Shown here one piece after another: positions 50,232 to 62,932 of a stretch of DNA of 64,000 nt (positions are counted from its first letter, which is position 1; every line of letters begins with the position of its first letter). Source of the DNA: Anseranas semipalmata. Taxonomy: Eukaryota > Chordata > Aves > Anseriformes > Anseranatidae. The translations under genes were made by a program, and so were the position numbers. The notes beneath the pieces are model-generated. The model was given only the letters and a program-made list of their open reading frames with translations. It made no database searches and was not told the origin of the DNA. Location: contig VXAA01006474.1 in assembly GCA_013399115.1 (NCBI GenBank), forward strand, positions 714,025 to 778,024, read 5' to 3'.

Positions 50232-51078
50232 GCATATCTGAGTGAGCTTGTTGGCATAAGGGAATTTTGAAGGTTATATTGCAGTACATTAATCAACGGA
50301 AAATGAAATGCACTTGAGACATGATCAGCCAGTTTTAATTCATTGCAGAAAGTTATAGATACCAAAATGCATTTAATGTAATCTGATCTCTTTATTCAAA
50401 CTTGAATTTATGAGCAATTCAGCAGGAGCAGAATGACAACTTTGTTTTAAAAATAGTAGTCTATATTGAATGCCATTTTAATGTATCTCTGACATATTTA
50501 CATTTATCGAGTAGAGAAAAGTAGAATCTTTGAACATAAATTTCTGTTTTCACAGAAAAAACAGGGGAATAAAATTCTTTCATTTCCTGCAATATGATAT
50601 GTCGTTATGATGCCGGTCGGCTTGATGATAAATGTTAAATAAATCCTCTGCATTTGGAGGCCAGTAAACACGTTAGGATCCTGGTAGATTGTTACTGTTG
50701 TATTTTAAGAAATAAATAAACAACATCAGTGTGCACTGTTCTATAAAAGACTATTTTGTGCCTGCAGAGCAAAACTGTACTTTGATCCTGGCTGGCTGAA
50801 TGTTCATAGCTCAGCATATTAACAAACATAAGTCTACAATTAGTTCTCTTGCTTAGAAATGGACTGTAGCCATCCATAAACATAGCTCAGGTGTGTTATT
50901 ATTACAGGGTATTATTTTGCTAGCTATGCCTAGTCATAAGTCCCAACATGACTAGTGGTCTATAGTGTTGTGACATGGCTTTGGTTACCTTTATTTGGGA
51001 AAAGTATTTGTTTTTTCCATAGGAGTGATCCATTACCATGGATGAGAGAGAAACTTTGGTTTCTTATCTTGAAAACAT
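50232..51078. other. AT-rich non-coding stretch
   Basis: No gene or repeat was recognised. It contains one short unremarkable minus frame (50692-50883). Confidence 0.5.
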
Positions 51079-51123
51079 TGATAGCAGCATTCCTAAAAAA
51101 CTGATAGCAGTGCTCCTAAAAAC
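51079..51123 (+). repeat. two-copy 22/23-bp tandem repeat
   Basis: TGATAGCAGCATTCCTAAAA (51079-51098, then AAC) is followed by TGATAGCAGTGCTCCTAAAA (51102-51121, then AC). The copies differ by two substitutions and one A. Confidence 0.85.
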
Positions 51124-53289
51124 TGCACTGAGAGTATTTGTAATTCCTGATTTATGCCATTTATGGAGCTGAGAAAAATCAACTGATTTTGGCAAAATGT
51201 CATCACTTAGGTGAGTGCTTGTAAAAAGACATTAAAATTCTTGCCTTTATATAAATAAACTGATAGCTAGCAAGTGCATTGTAGTTCTTGCTGTACAGTT
51301 TGTCTCCTAATGTTTTGCTAGGCAAGAGATTTCATAACAAATGGCCAGTCTGTTTGTACATCAATGGAATCCAGAGGCATGCAGAATCCATATGTAATGT
51401 AGAACAGCATATAAACATTTAAAATACATATTTCAAACAAATTAGATATGAATGACAAGACTGTGAAAATCAGTCTTACATAGTAACATGTAAAATATGC
51501 AATATACTCTAACCTGTAGAAACAATTTGAAGCTATCAATACTATGCAAAATTATATGTGTTATTGTCATTTTAAAACTGAAATATGGGCTAGAAATAAT
51601 GAAATACAAACTTAAGATCTGGTATCTAATGTAAGTAGTATTAGAATACTATGTAACAGCTTATGGTCACAGATTAGCTTTGGCTAAATTTAAAAAAAAA
51701 ACACAGGGGAATGTAAAGATTGTGATGACGCATCTGGGAAAAAATGTGTTAATACAAATTGTTTTTGTATTCTCCTTTTAACCTTTACATTACATTTAAA
51801 ATTTTGATTCATATTTTGTTTTACTGTATCTGAAATTATACAATTTCCCCTAAACTAGCTGACTTAGAGCTTTCAAAGTGAAGCATTTTTGGTAAAGATT
51901 TTTCTTCTGGTTTGAGATGAAAATGAGTATCAAATGATCAGAATTCCAAGAGGGAAAAAACTTCCATTTGCAACCATCTCTTCACTTCAATGAGTAACTT
52001 AGAAGTTAAGTGAGTTTCTTAAGGTCACAAAGGAAGTTACGTTTAGACCCAGGAAAAAAAGCTGAATGGTCTGATACTCGTGCCAGTATTTTATCTACTA
52101 GATATTTTTCCTTTGTCTTTCTAACTATGAGATCTGAAGTGTCGTGAACAGTGAGGCATCTGGTGCCTGTGAGTGAGATTAATTAGAAGCTCAAGTGCTT
52201 AACAATCTTTAGTACGCTAGACTACTATAGATGTGGGTTGGTTTATGAATAGAAGTCTTAACTTTCCTATTTAAAGTTCACTTAACAATAAAGTATCTTC
52301 TCTAAAGCTAAAACACAATGAGTTCTTTGTTATGAACAGTATATTTTTGTTCATGGTTTGCTAACTTTGCTGTATTTATATGTTGATTCTTCTGTGCATA
52401 ACTATGTAGTTATATAAACTGAAACCTATTGTTTATACATTAATACATATATACAATATTGTATATATTGATTATACATTAGATGTTCTTCATTCACTAG
52501 TGCTATAACTGCAGACATTTCTAGTAGATACTTTTGCTCATTAGGAAGCCAAAATGGATTTGATTTAGATATCTGTATTTTGGCCTTTGCAGATTATGAG
52601 GGAAGAGTAGCATAGTAGGTTCTGCTGTGTCTCTAAGCAGCCCAGAGGGACTACAAAGAACAAAGGAGACATGGTGTAGCTGAAATAGAAGTTTCTCTGT
52701 TGTTTTGGAGAAGCCCAAACAGGGCTCTCAAGAATAAATTACTCCAATGATACCTCTAGCATGATTAAGTAAGCTCAGGGTTATGCAGACACATTTCCTT
52801 TAAAAAAATAAAGTATGCTCAGAAACCCCTCTATGTAAGGAACATAAATCAATAAATAGTATGAATTTTTACTGCTTTAAGAAAGCAGGAGGAGCTTATC
52901 AAGCAAGAAATTAGAAAAAAAAATGAAGGAACCTTTGGGAGAGAAGGAGAAAGAGTAATTGAGTTTTTTTCTACATCTAGGAAGTGTATAGTTACTCTTT
53001 TCTACTTTTTTTTTTTTTTGTAATTAAATGAGTGAATTCTCTTTTCCACCTGCTATATATTTGCCAGAGTTCTCAAGCAACTTTGGTTAGATAACTGAAA
53101 GCCTACAGCTTAATGTCACTGGAGACAAAAACATCACTTAACTCTTCTCTAAAGATGCTGTTAATGGATTATCACCATCCCACCCACAGCCCTCCAAGTA
53201 TGCCTATTTGCTATGATCCTACTGGATGCTGTATGCCACAGATGCGCTTCTCAACCCCACTCTCTTTGGTCAGTGTTGATTTGTGTTTT
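51124..53289. other. AT-rich non-coding stretch
   Basis: Unique AT-rich sequence containing a 22-bp perfect palindrome at 52447-52468 and a T-run near 53007-53019. No gene was recognised. Confidence 0.5.
52447..52468. repeat. 22-bp perfect AT-rich palindrome
   Basis: Arms ATATATACAAT and ATTGTATATAT meet without a spacer. In TA-rich DNA such palindromes can arise by chance; no protein-binding role is visible. Confidence 0.85.
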
Positions 53290-53331
53290 TGTTGTTGTTG
53301 TTGTTTGTTTGTTTGTTTGTTTGTTTGTTTT
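53290..53331 (+). repeat. compound (TTG)n(TTTG)n microsatellite
   Basis: About five TTG units change into about seven TTTG units. Such compound structures arise by slippage from an imperfect seed. Confidence 0.9.
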
Positions 53332-54977
53332 GAAGTTTTGAGGCAGCATTAGCATTTTCATTTTCTGTGTGTTTAATTAGCCATATGTACCTGGAGCTAA
53401 CACAGCTTCAATTGAACAGAACCAATGAAATTCACTGTTCTGCCCAGTAGTATATAAAGAAACAGCTGAATTAATATAGCCTGTTCTGTGATTTGCGTTG
53501 CATGATTTCTCCATGAGAACTGTGGTTGAAACTTTCCCAGAGTCTGAGGAATGTGGGACATCTTTTTTGTGTGTTTTGTCTGGTCTCTGAACTCAAACTG
53601 AAGACGGTTCAGTCACTTAAAGAAATTGCTGAAGGTAGTTTAGGGTAATCTGCTTGATTTTATACTGAAATACATTTGTGTGCTTAAATGATCAGTAACA
53701 ACTAGCTTAAAAGATGTTCTTTGACCTATATATCAGCTGTCATTAGAAACGTGATTCCCATTGACCTAAATATAGCAAAGCTTTTCTCCTGAAATTCAAT
53801 ACATAATTTTCTTTTTTCTGCTTTACCTTCACTGTCTTTTGTATTGTGTGTATAAATACAAAGGACACTCAATACAGCTTAAAACATACTGTGACAAAGT
53901 TGCCCCTTCAGTAGATTTGAATAATTTTGAGCTGGCAGGCAAGTCAATGATAAGCATCATGTGGCCTTGCTGTAGGTGCTCTAAAACTATGCCCAACTTT
54001 AGTCCTTCTGTTAGTTATTAGCTAAAATGTCTTAGACCTGAACTTCTGGTTAGTTTACTGTTTTTTGTTCTAAGAAGAAAAACAAGAGAAGGTAAAACTC
54101 TGCTTGGTTGGCCAGGTAGGCCTCTGGTCTTCTGACCAGATCATGGAGGTGCAGTGGGTAATATCCCCTTTGCCCTGCTTGGCTGCTTCTGTTTGAGGAA
54201 GTGCAGCAGACATGGTATCTGTGTCCCTTAGCCATATCGGCCCTTGTGTAATGTAGACAGAGCCAACAGTGACAGCAATTTCATTATTTCCTGATTCCCC
54301 AAAGTACTGTATTATGGACAGATTTTATGAGATGGAACAATGCATTCAAATATTACTGCAAGCCAACGGGAGATGATGAAGTGTGAGGGCTGGTTGGCTG
54401 GCTTGTTTATTGTTTCACACCTCCCCAGTTTGGGCTAGGCAGTTTATTGTATGCAGAAAGTCTGTGAGATCCCCGTCTCAAAAATATTTTGCTCTATTCT
54501 TCATAGGAAAATGCAGAAGCAACAGGACGGTGGGAAGCAAAAGGAAACAGGAGAGAGAAGGTGATGATCTTAAAATAAGATTATTGACTTACTTGGTGAT
54601 AGCTTGTAAGAGTCACAGCAAAAAGTGGTTCTCAATAACAATGAATCAGTTTAATTTTTCTGTACCAGGGTGTTTTCCATCTATATTTTGCTGTCAGAGG
54701 GCTATTTGATGTTATTCCATTTGTTATTTTTCCCCAATAAGAGAAAACAAAACAGTTGTTTTTATGTTTTAGGCTTTGATGAAGTATTTGAAAGAGAAGT
54801 TATATTTTAGTTTTACATTGCATGAGTTTTATATTATTTAAGTATATATCTGGATATCTGAAAAATCACAGTGGGCCTCAAAATCCTGCCTGGTAGTATG
54901 AATCTGCAAAGTTGTGATCATATAATAAAGACAAATCAAACTAAATTTTAAGTTAAAAGGATGGAAACATTGGGTAA
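53332..54977. other. AT-rich non-coding stretch
   Basis: No gene or transposon was recognised. A slightly less AT-rich patch lies at about 54100-54240. The 108-codon plus frame at 54383-54709 has no recognisable motif. Confidence 0.5.
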
Positions 54978-55010
54978 TTTCTTCTTCTTCTTCTTTTTTT
55001 TTTTTTTTTT
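54978..55010 (+). repeat. (TTC)n plus poly(T)
   Basis: About five TTC units run into a T16 stretch. Low-complexity DNA. Confidence 0.9.
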
Positions 55011-55025
55011 GCCAGGTTTTGACTG

Positions 55026-55080
55026 GTACTATATATATGTTTATATAGAGTACTATATATATGGATATATATATGGATAC
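55026..55080 (+). repeat. TA-rich low-complexity tract with a repeated 13-mer
   Basis: TACTATATATATG occurs twice, about 24 bp apart, followed by two GGATATATATATGGATAC-like units. This is a small TA-rich satellite-like patch. Confidence 0.75.
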
Positions 55081-55675
55081 TTTTTATACTTGCGTTGCTA
55101 TTGAAGTTTTGTTTCTTTTCCGCTCATCTTTCAGTAAATTAATCTCAGGCAAACTCTGCTAAGATCTCAGCAAGGCACAGTAAGTAGTGTTGGTACTTAA
55201 TCTCTTTCTGAAATGCTGTTTGTGAGGGCTTCAAGACAGAACATAGGGATCAAATGCCATTCTTTTTTTCCCTGTGCAAAGCCTTCACTTTCACTGCCCT
55301 TCCCTTAGCTCGGAGGGTTTTATTCAAAGTCTCAGTATTTCAAATATATTCAACTTCAGAGTGTTAGGTAGAAACCCTCTCTCTAAGGTAGGCTCTAAGA
55401 CCCTCTGAGAGGCATTAAAACAGTCTCTGGCCATCCTAAATTATTTTCCTTGCTCTAGTTAAGAAAGTCCTCTGTTGTGTAAAACCCTCTACCTGCCAGG
55501 TGTTCCAGACTGTTCAGGACATGTTCATCCTAGACCTTACTGCTTATTGTTAGTATAATCCTAGAGCAGTGTAGAATGTGCCTATCAGTGCAATAACAAT
55601 GTTTTTATTAGTGTTTTGTTACACTGGAGTGATGCATTGTATTAGTAAAGACAGAGACATTACATTTAGTCATTG
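55081..55675. other. non-coding stretch before the CR1
   Basis: Unique sequence. A short patch repeats GAAACCCTCT, GACCCTCTGA and AAACCCTCTA words (55370-55492) but does not form a regular array. No gene was seen. Confidence 0.45.
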
Positions 55676-56134
55676 TATCATAGAATCACAGAATACTTTG
55701 GGTGGGAAGGGACGTTAAAGTTCACCTAGTTCCAACCCCCCTGCCATGGGCAGGGACACCTCCCACTAGACCAGGTTGCTCAAAGCCCCATCCAACCTGG
55801 CCTTGAACACTTCTCGGGGTGGGGCATCCACAGCTTCTCTGCCCTCTTTTAGTTTAAAGCCATTACCCCTTGTCCTATCACTACACTCCCTGACAAAGAG
55901 TCCCTCCCCAGCTCTCCTGTAGGCCCCCTTTAGGTACTGGAAGGCCACTATAAGGTCTCCCCAGAGCCTTCTCTTCCCCAGGCTGAACAACCCCAACTCC
56001 CTCAGCCTGTCTTCATAGGAGAGGTGCTCCAGCCCTCTGATCATCCTCGTGGCCCTCTGGACTCGTTCTAATATGTTCACGTCCCTCTTGTGCTGGGGGC
56101 CCCAGAGCTGAATGCAGTACTCCGGGTGGGGTCT
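55676..56134 (-). mobile_element. CR1 LINE, 5'-truncated 3' end (avian CR1)
   Basis: On the plus strand the element begins with CATAGAATCACAGAATAC, the reverse complement of the CR1 3'-terminal (ATTCTRTG) octamer repeats. It continues with GGTGGGAAGGGACGTTAAAG, the standard reversed CR1 3'-UTR, and ends at AGTACTCCGGGTGGGGTCT (56116-56134), inside the C-terminal coding part. CR1 copies are typically 5'-truncated, as here. The minus-strand frame 56080-55766 still reads [16 protein letters not shown], then RLRELGLFSLGKRRLWGDL, then DRTRGNGFKLKE, then PREVFKARLDGALSNLV. These are classic blocks of the CR1 ORF2 C-terminus. About 30 codons normally found between the KLK block and the final PREV block are missing. 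Similarity to the remembered consensus is high, so it is much younger than the CR1 at 45.5 kb. Confidence 0.97.
55766..56080 (-). pseudogene. CR1 ORF2 C-terminal remnant, internally deleted
   Basis: This 104-codon frame is the end of the CR1 reverse-transcriptase polyprotein. It starts downstream of the catalytic core, so it has neither endonuclease nor reverse-transcriptase activity. The junction GFKLKEGREAVDAPPREVF skips the usual block containing the NFF-T-R motif and NRLP. On the plus strand the junction is at about 55835-55845 (CTTCTCTGCCCTCTTTTAG), with CTCT-type microhomology. The total length removed is a multiple of three, or the frame was restored, because the final block remains in frame. 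It is a transposon relic. Confidence 0.9.
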
Positions 56135-58816
56135 AGAAAATAATCTTCAATTATGTTTTTCCTGTTTGAGCTTGCAACTTGAATATGGATCTTCTGATAA
56201 AATATATTTATCAAGGTAAGTCTACAAAATCAGATGCCCCTCCTGAATAACTGCTTCTCATACTGTCCCAATGATCAATTATTGATGAACACAGAAATAG
56301 CTCATATTTACTCTAAAGCACTCTTGCAAATATTTTTCAGTTTTGGAAAATGGCTAACAACTGTTCTAAAAATGAAAGATTGTGTTGACTTAAACACTTT
56401 GTGATGTGTACCTAAATATGTTTATTACTGTTAGCTGGGATTTGTTACTGGAAAGGATTAATGGAACACATTGCATATTATTAAGACAATCTTGGATTTG
56501 TATCACATATATGTATTTGTATGCATAGCTTGTTCAGAACATTTATTTTGTATGTGCCTGATACTAAGAGATGTTTAGCATCTGTAGTTACCATTGAATT
56601 CAACAAAGTCTGCATTGCACATAGCACAAAGTAATACAGAGGTGATGCTGATGACTATTTTAAACTCTGGTCAGCTTATCTGTAGTGCAGCTAAAGCTCT
56701 ATAACTTTTGTTTCTACCAAGACATTTTAATTTTCACTTTCTTGACAATAAAATCGATGTAAAAAGAATAAACAACAAAACCTTTTGTATGTATCAAACA
56801 ATAGAGGACAACTTCAGATATGTGAAAAGTTTAAAATGCTCTTGGGACATACCAACCCAGACCTGTACTAATGTAGACGATGATTACGTGAGTTGGGGAA
56901 ACGATTCCTCTGTTTTGGTCATGAGATAGCAGATGGTAAAGACTGAGATCAAACAGGTTTTGGTCTGCAGAGAATAGGGCAGCTGCAAATGCATGAACTG
57001 GCATTGACACTGGTTGTGAAAACTGACATCACTCTTCTGCCAAATTGCTGAGGTGCCCTTCAAAACTGGAGAGGCAGCTGCAGAGAATCAAAGATAAGTC
57101 AGCTCATGGCAGACGTGGTTTGAAGAACTGTGTAGATTTAGATTTAGAAGGTGCTATTTCAAGCCAGTTTCCTACTCCGGAGAAGGGAAAATGTAGAGCC
57201 GATGTGGCTGTCACTCACTGAGTTACAGCCACTTATTCTGTGCACAAATCTTCCCTGGTCATCAGCAGAACCCTGTGAGTTCTGGAGGTGCTTTAGAGTC
57301 ATTCCCAACCAATTATTTCTCAATATATAGCCCATAGTATGGGAAATTTTCTGAGATCCAAATAAAATTGACAAGCTTTGGACAAAAGGTAATGAAAAAA
57401 TGAATATTTGATAAAATGCACTGAGTTTAATGACAATGTTTCTCAGCAAAGAAATTCAAACTTCCACATAGTTCACTAATGTTCACTACTGTTTGCTAAC
57501 ATCAGCAGGAGTAAATTAACTGGACACTTACCATATCGAGGTGATAAATGCAATGTTGTTGAAATGACATTATAGTGTTTACTCAAATAATGTTTATGTT
57601 AAAATCAATCAAACAACACCTTTCTGACAGTGTAGCTTGCCTTCTAGTTATTTAGCACTTTTGGCATTCTGTGTAAGGATCTGATTCCCCATAATAATTA
57701 GACTGTACCACATCACAACAGTTGTTAGAGCATAGGTATCTAAACTTTGCACCAGGGGAACAATGTTCCCTTTAGGCCTTCAAAGCCACTGCATTTGAAG
57801 CATTGAAGTATCTGTATATTGATCAGAATATACCTTAATCAATATTGCACTCTGTTAATACACAGTCTGGAAGTACTGTTCAACAATGCCATTTTCTCAT
57901 TGTTTTTTCTTCTTATGGATTTTTGCCTGGTTAAATTCTTATTTACAAATATACATTTTTTCTGTAGCTATTGAGAACTTCAGTCCTTTAAAGACTTTTT
58001 CTCTCACTGTGTTCCAACATTTTAGTGGAAAACTAGTCATAATGTTATCAATTAACAATATTCAAGTTTACTGAATAGCTTCAGTTATTTTAATTGAAAA
58101 CGCTCATAAGTTGCATCTTTCCAGAAATGTTTTGTCTCTGCTCCTACATGCTTTGTCTTGCATAGAGAATAATAGAACAGTTGAAATAAACCCATAACTT
58201 GGTCCCAGGAAAGTATCTTTTGCAATATTCAGATGTCAGTGCGTCTATAGCTTCAAAAGACAGTACACACGGCACTTTCTGGTCCTTAATCAGTGAATGT
58301 CAGCAAGCTGAGAAAATCTTATCATCTACACAGACTCTTGAAGGAGTATATATGCCTAGTATATCCCTTGTCTGATCACTCTTGAGAGGACTGTTTCTTC
58401 TCATTCTGTTTTCCTGAGATGAATGTAATGAGTGTTGAAACCTATTATGTTCCTTTATAGTTCTGTGAAATGCAGGAAAGTAATTTAACAAAGTTTGTAT
58501 TTCCATTATTTTCTGCTTAATAAAAATGTAGTGGCATTAGCATACTGTAAATAATAAATTGTTTTTAACTGGAAAATAACTGAAGTACACAAGTGATAAC
58601 TAAACTTTCTGTTTATGCCTGTATGCTTAGTTTGAATGCCTTCAGTGTTGTTACTGGTGTTCAGAAGCACAGGTTAGTCAGGCTTCAGTTTGGTAGTACA
58701 CTAAGGCAGGGAAGATAAAGTTGGTTTCCTTAGGTCAATATAGGAATCTTAATTTTCCTATGTGAAATGCACTTAATGAAAGGATCTGATCTGACAAGAA
58801 CTGATTGAAGTCTTTC
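56135..58816. other. AT-rich non-coding stretch
   Basis: Unique sequence without recognised genes. The frames at 56708-56929 (plus) and 57159-57449 (minus) are isolated and unrecognised. Confidence 0.5.
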
Positions 58817-58841
58817 AGTTCACTTTGACTGAAAGTGAACT
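58817..58841. repeat. perfect inverted repeat, 10-bp arms, 5-nt loop
   Basis: Arms AGTTCACTTT (58817-58826) and AAAGTGAACT (58832-58841) enclose GACTG. The outer bases do not extend the stem. The arms contain GTTCACTTT-like words but no known operator was recognised. There is no T-run terminator context, and the hairpin is too short for a microRNA precursor. Confidence 0.9.
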
Positions 58842-61800
58842 CTAACAATTACTGTTGTTTTCTGCTTGTGAACTTTTCTTGAGTTTACATTATTAATCTT
58901 CTTTTGTGTATAATTAGTTGATTATGTTATATAGTTGTTTAATTCTAAGTGAGATTTCCTTATTAGTGTTTGATTTGTACTGATTCTTTATCCTCTGATA
59001 CTATTGCATGTTAAGAAGTTGAATATAATTAGTGTTTAGAGTAATTGCATTCTGTGTAAAAAGCTGGAAAGGGAACTGCAATTTCACGATTTTTCTAGAT
59101 CTACTACAGGATGTTGCATTATTTTCCAGTTTCATGGGTTGCCTTATGAGTGCCAAGCAATATGTTCGAGTTTACCTATGTAGCCAAACAATGAATTGCA
59201 TAAGAGGAATTGAGGTTAGCCAAAATTCTGTACCCCATCTGATAAAGTATGTTAACAGTGCACCGGCATGGAAGTGATGCATTTCTCTTGAAAATCCCAT
59301 ACTGGCTGATAAGAATTGAAGGAACTCATACATTTTGTCAGGGAGCAAGGCTTTTATGAGTGCAGCTTGAACACATCTGTGCCTTTGCCAATATATGGCC
59401 AAAAGACAAAATGCAACACGAGATTTTTATGCATTCCAAGGCCCATCTGCCATGAAAACACACTTATTTTTGTGGCTACAAGTTTATTATTGATCCAAAA
59501 TGGTAAAGAAAAGGAAAAAAAAAAAAAAAGAGAAAAAAAAAGAAGGGTATCAGAAACAGTACAAGAAAAAAAGGCAACAAAAGGGAAAAATGCAGGGGAG
59601 AAAAGAACCATAAATCCATTCTTTTGTTGTTCTTCCAGCTGCATCTGTGAGTAATTGTCACAGTTACTAGTCAAACTGTATTTGACTTGTTGCCAACATG
59701 AATTTTCCAAAAACCAAATGTAAACAAACTCTGCAAGTGCTTCCTCATTTGCCAAGCCAGTAATTATTTACTTTGTTTGGGCCTGGTATTACTGTCAGTT
59801 CAGCTTTGCAGTCTGTAATGTGTTTGCTAATGAAACCATGAGGTCTAAAGCTATGTATTAACCTTGTCACCCTTCAATTTTGAGCTCAATAAAGTTGCAC
59901 CATGGTTTTGTAAACTAGGGTTGAAGGATAGGCAAATGATTAATTATATTTTCTGTTTTCCTTTATCTAAGTAAATTGTTCATCTTTAAATCTGCCTTGC
60001 ATTTAAGGTTAACTCACTGAATCTGAAGCACTGGGAGGATGTATCATTTAGAACGGTTATAATTACCATTTGTACTCCATATCTGAAAGCTGGCAAATAT
60101 GCATAACCATACTTGACTTGATAACTCGTGAATTCATTTTACAATGATAACTCAGAGACAGTAAATGTGTAACAAGTAGATGGGAGGCACTCAGCTGGGG
60201 GAACAATAGGAATATTTAGATTGAATTTGGGTTGAATGTTTAGGCACTACATTTTATCCTGGACATGAAAGCTATACATGTATTATGTTTGTTTGCTGGG
60301 TAGAATTTTGGATTGCGGGTCCATTAATTCTGGAATGGAAAATAAGTGTAATACCAGAGATGAGCATAGAGTATCATTTTACTGCATATCACACACTGAA
60401 CAGAATTAACTTTACTTAATGTAAATAAGCATGACTACTAATTTTTACTCTGAAACACTGTGGTTTTATTGGGGATTGTTTAAGGTTAGACAGTCAAATT
60501 GATTAGAACAGAAACAAACTCTTAATCCCATATGACCAGATCACTGGAACAGAAGACAATCAAGTTGTATGTGAAGTGTGCTGAGATTTTATGACTGTGA
60601 ATTGTGGTTGAAACCTCGTTTTTCCATCCTTTGATCTTATGGTCACATGTTTCTTGCTGTATCCAGTGCCAGGTCAAGGCCACTTGATCTGTCCGCTGTA
60701 ATATAAAAGTCTTTAAACAGCCTCGAGGTACTCTGAGAGTGCACAGAGTTTAGTGTGACACCACGTAATCCTGGTTGGGCCCCTTTTCCTAGAAGGAGAT
60801 TCATTTTTCCCTAATGTAGTAATAGAATGCTAAAACGTTACTGTTGGACTGCACCAATTATATGCTACAGAAAGACTTCTTTTGTATAGGTGATCCCCTA
60901 AAGTGTCGTTCTACCAAATAACTTATCACTTTAATTAAAATCTGAATTTCTTTTTGGTAGAAATCCGCTTTTGCTGCCTATATATTCAAATGTCATACAA
61001 GATGAAATGCTGTTAGTAAAACCTTGTACATAATTTCTGATTCAAGATGAGATTCTAACTTCTGATAAGAACCATTAAATAGGCTAGTGGAATCATTGCA
61101 AATAGAAAATCTTCTGAAATTTCTTAGGATATTTTTCCATAGAATAAATTATTAGAATAAATGTGACTTGTAAGCATATCATGTGACTAAAAACATGTCA
61201 CCAAGCCAAAATAACGCAAATCAGAACTTGAAATGAATGCCAGAATGATGCTAACAGCTAAACAAAAGCTGTTCTAGTGGTGATCTACAGCCATTGACTT
61301 TGCTTTGAGGAATTCTTGAGTAGAATCAAGACAGCAGAGACTCACTTGGCCATTTGTACGAGAAGCTTAGGATTTAAAGATGGCTAGAGAAAGCTGCTTG
61401 GTCATTTAGTTCTCAGCTGCTTGTTTCATCTCTGAAAATATTCATATCCTAAGGACTAGACTAATGTTCTTAAATCTTTGTTCCGGATGGCTTCACATGG
61501 ATAGAACCTAAGATCTAATACTGTTTCTAAGTCCAATGGATGTGGAATTAAAGACAAAAAGTAATACAGAAACAAGCATTTAACTTCTGGGAAACTGCTG
61601 TCTGGTTTGAAGTCCTAGTGGTTTCTGATCTAGAATTCAGAATTTTATATAGATCCACATGAGGTTTTCCTCAGTTCTGCTCTTGTTGGAAGAAAATTCT
61701 TCATATACAATGTGTTTTTTTACTGATAAACAAAATAAGCAAATTGTGTTTTGAAGATTATATTTTTAAAAAGTTATAATTTGGGTGAAAGTTAATATAT

Positions 61801-62932
61801 GTGATTAGAAACTGTTTTTGTTTCTTTGCTCATTTGTTTTGTTATTTTTTTGTATCACAGAGTTCTGTCTCATGCTTTTACTATTTCATTTCATGGGTTT
61901 CTTTTGAAGGTTTTTTTGGCTTGTAAGCCAAAGTTTTACAGTGGAGTCATACAAAAAAAATCCTCCTCTGCAACACAAGTGTACACAAATCGCTGGCAGA
62001 GGCTAAATTGTGGATAATTGGATTGAGCTATGAGCTTAAAGATGAAGGGGACAAAAGCGTGTCCCAAAGCTGCATTTGATAGTCTTAGAGTCTTATCTGA
62101 GGATGTTTTACACCAGGCTTGAAGACTGTATTTGTTCACAGTGATTTGTACAATCTACAGTGACATTTTATTTGAGCTGGAGTCATACAGACAAACCATA
62201 ACGTGTATTTAGCTCTTTCTTTTTCAGTTTTGATGAGCTATCACAGCGAAACCCTCTGTAGAAGGTTGCTTGAGAGACACATTTAAAATGTTGAGATGAA
62301 TATTGTAATCGCTGATGATAAAGCCATACAATGACATGCAATGGTAATCTTTTATCAGAGGTAGCTTACAGAAGAGATCTGTGTTAGGAATCAGGTTCTT
62401 TTACAGGCAACACTTGCACATCTTTCATAGTGAAAAATATTATTTTACTTTAGCATGTATGCTTTGCCAAATGAATTTGTAAACTTCTTAAGGACATTTG
62501 ATCATGTTTCAGAGCATCTTTATTTGCAATAGAGGTAGCTGGAAAGCAAACATTGGCTTTTTCTGTTTGCCTGTAGTTACCATTTTAAAAGGAACAAAGT
62601 TGGAGGCTTTTACACATTACTGCACTTTACTGACACAGCACACAAAGTAACATGGGAGGAATTTCTCTCTGCAAATGTTTGTCAAGGTAAAATGCCTCTG
62701 AATTTTTCCTGCTCCACAATGTTTCTTTTAAAGTTATTACTAAAATAATTAGTCAATCAAGATAATTTATATAATATTTTATGCTGATCTTCATGATAAT
62801 ACAATGTTGTTCTCACTGAAGCCAGTGATACAAAATCCCATAAGGCAAAATTAGATCCCATGTCTGCTAGGTTTAGTGTATGTATTGGTCAACAGACTGT
62901 AACATTTGTATATTTTGTCCTCTCCTCTGTAG
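58842..62932. other. AT-rich non-coding stretch
   Basis: Unique sequence with an A/G-rich low-complexity tract at 59504-59585. The longest open frame of the window (133 codons, minus, 59755-59354) is merely the pyrimidine complement of that tract and codes a Phe/Leu run. No gene or transposon was recognised. Confidence 0.5.
59504..59550 (+). repeat. A-rich low-complexity tract
   Basis: Almost pure A with sparse G (A15 run at about 59515-59529). Low complexity; the charged Lys/Arg frame on the plus strand here is an artefact of composition. Confidence 0.9.

Noticed and set aside
59354..59755. Longest open frame of the window (133 codons, minus)
   Set aside because: Its core is a Phe/Leu run encoded by the complement of an A/G-rich low-complexity tract. 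No domain or conserved-looking part.
61826..62017. Open frame preceded by an acceptor-like TTTTTTTGTATCACAG
   Set aside because: No usable donor follows at a sensible distance, and T-rich DNA gives many such acceptors.
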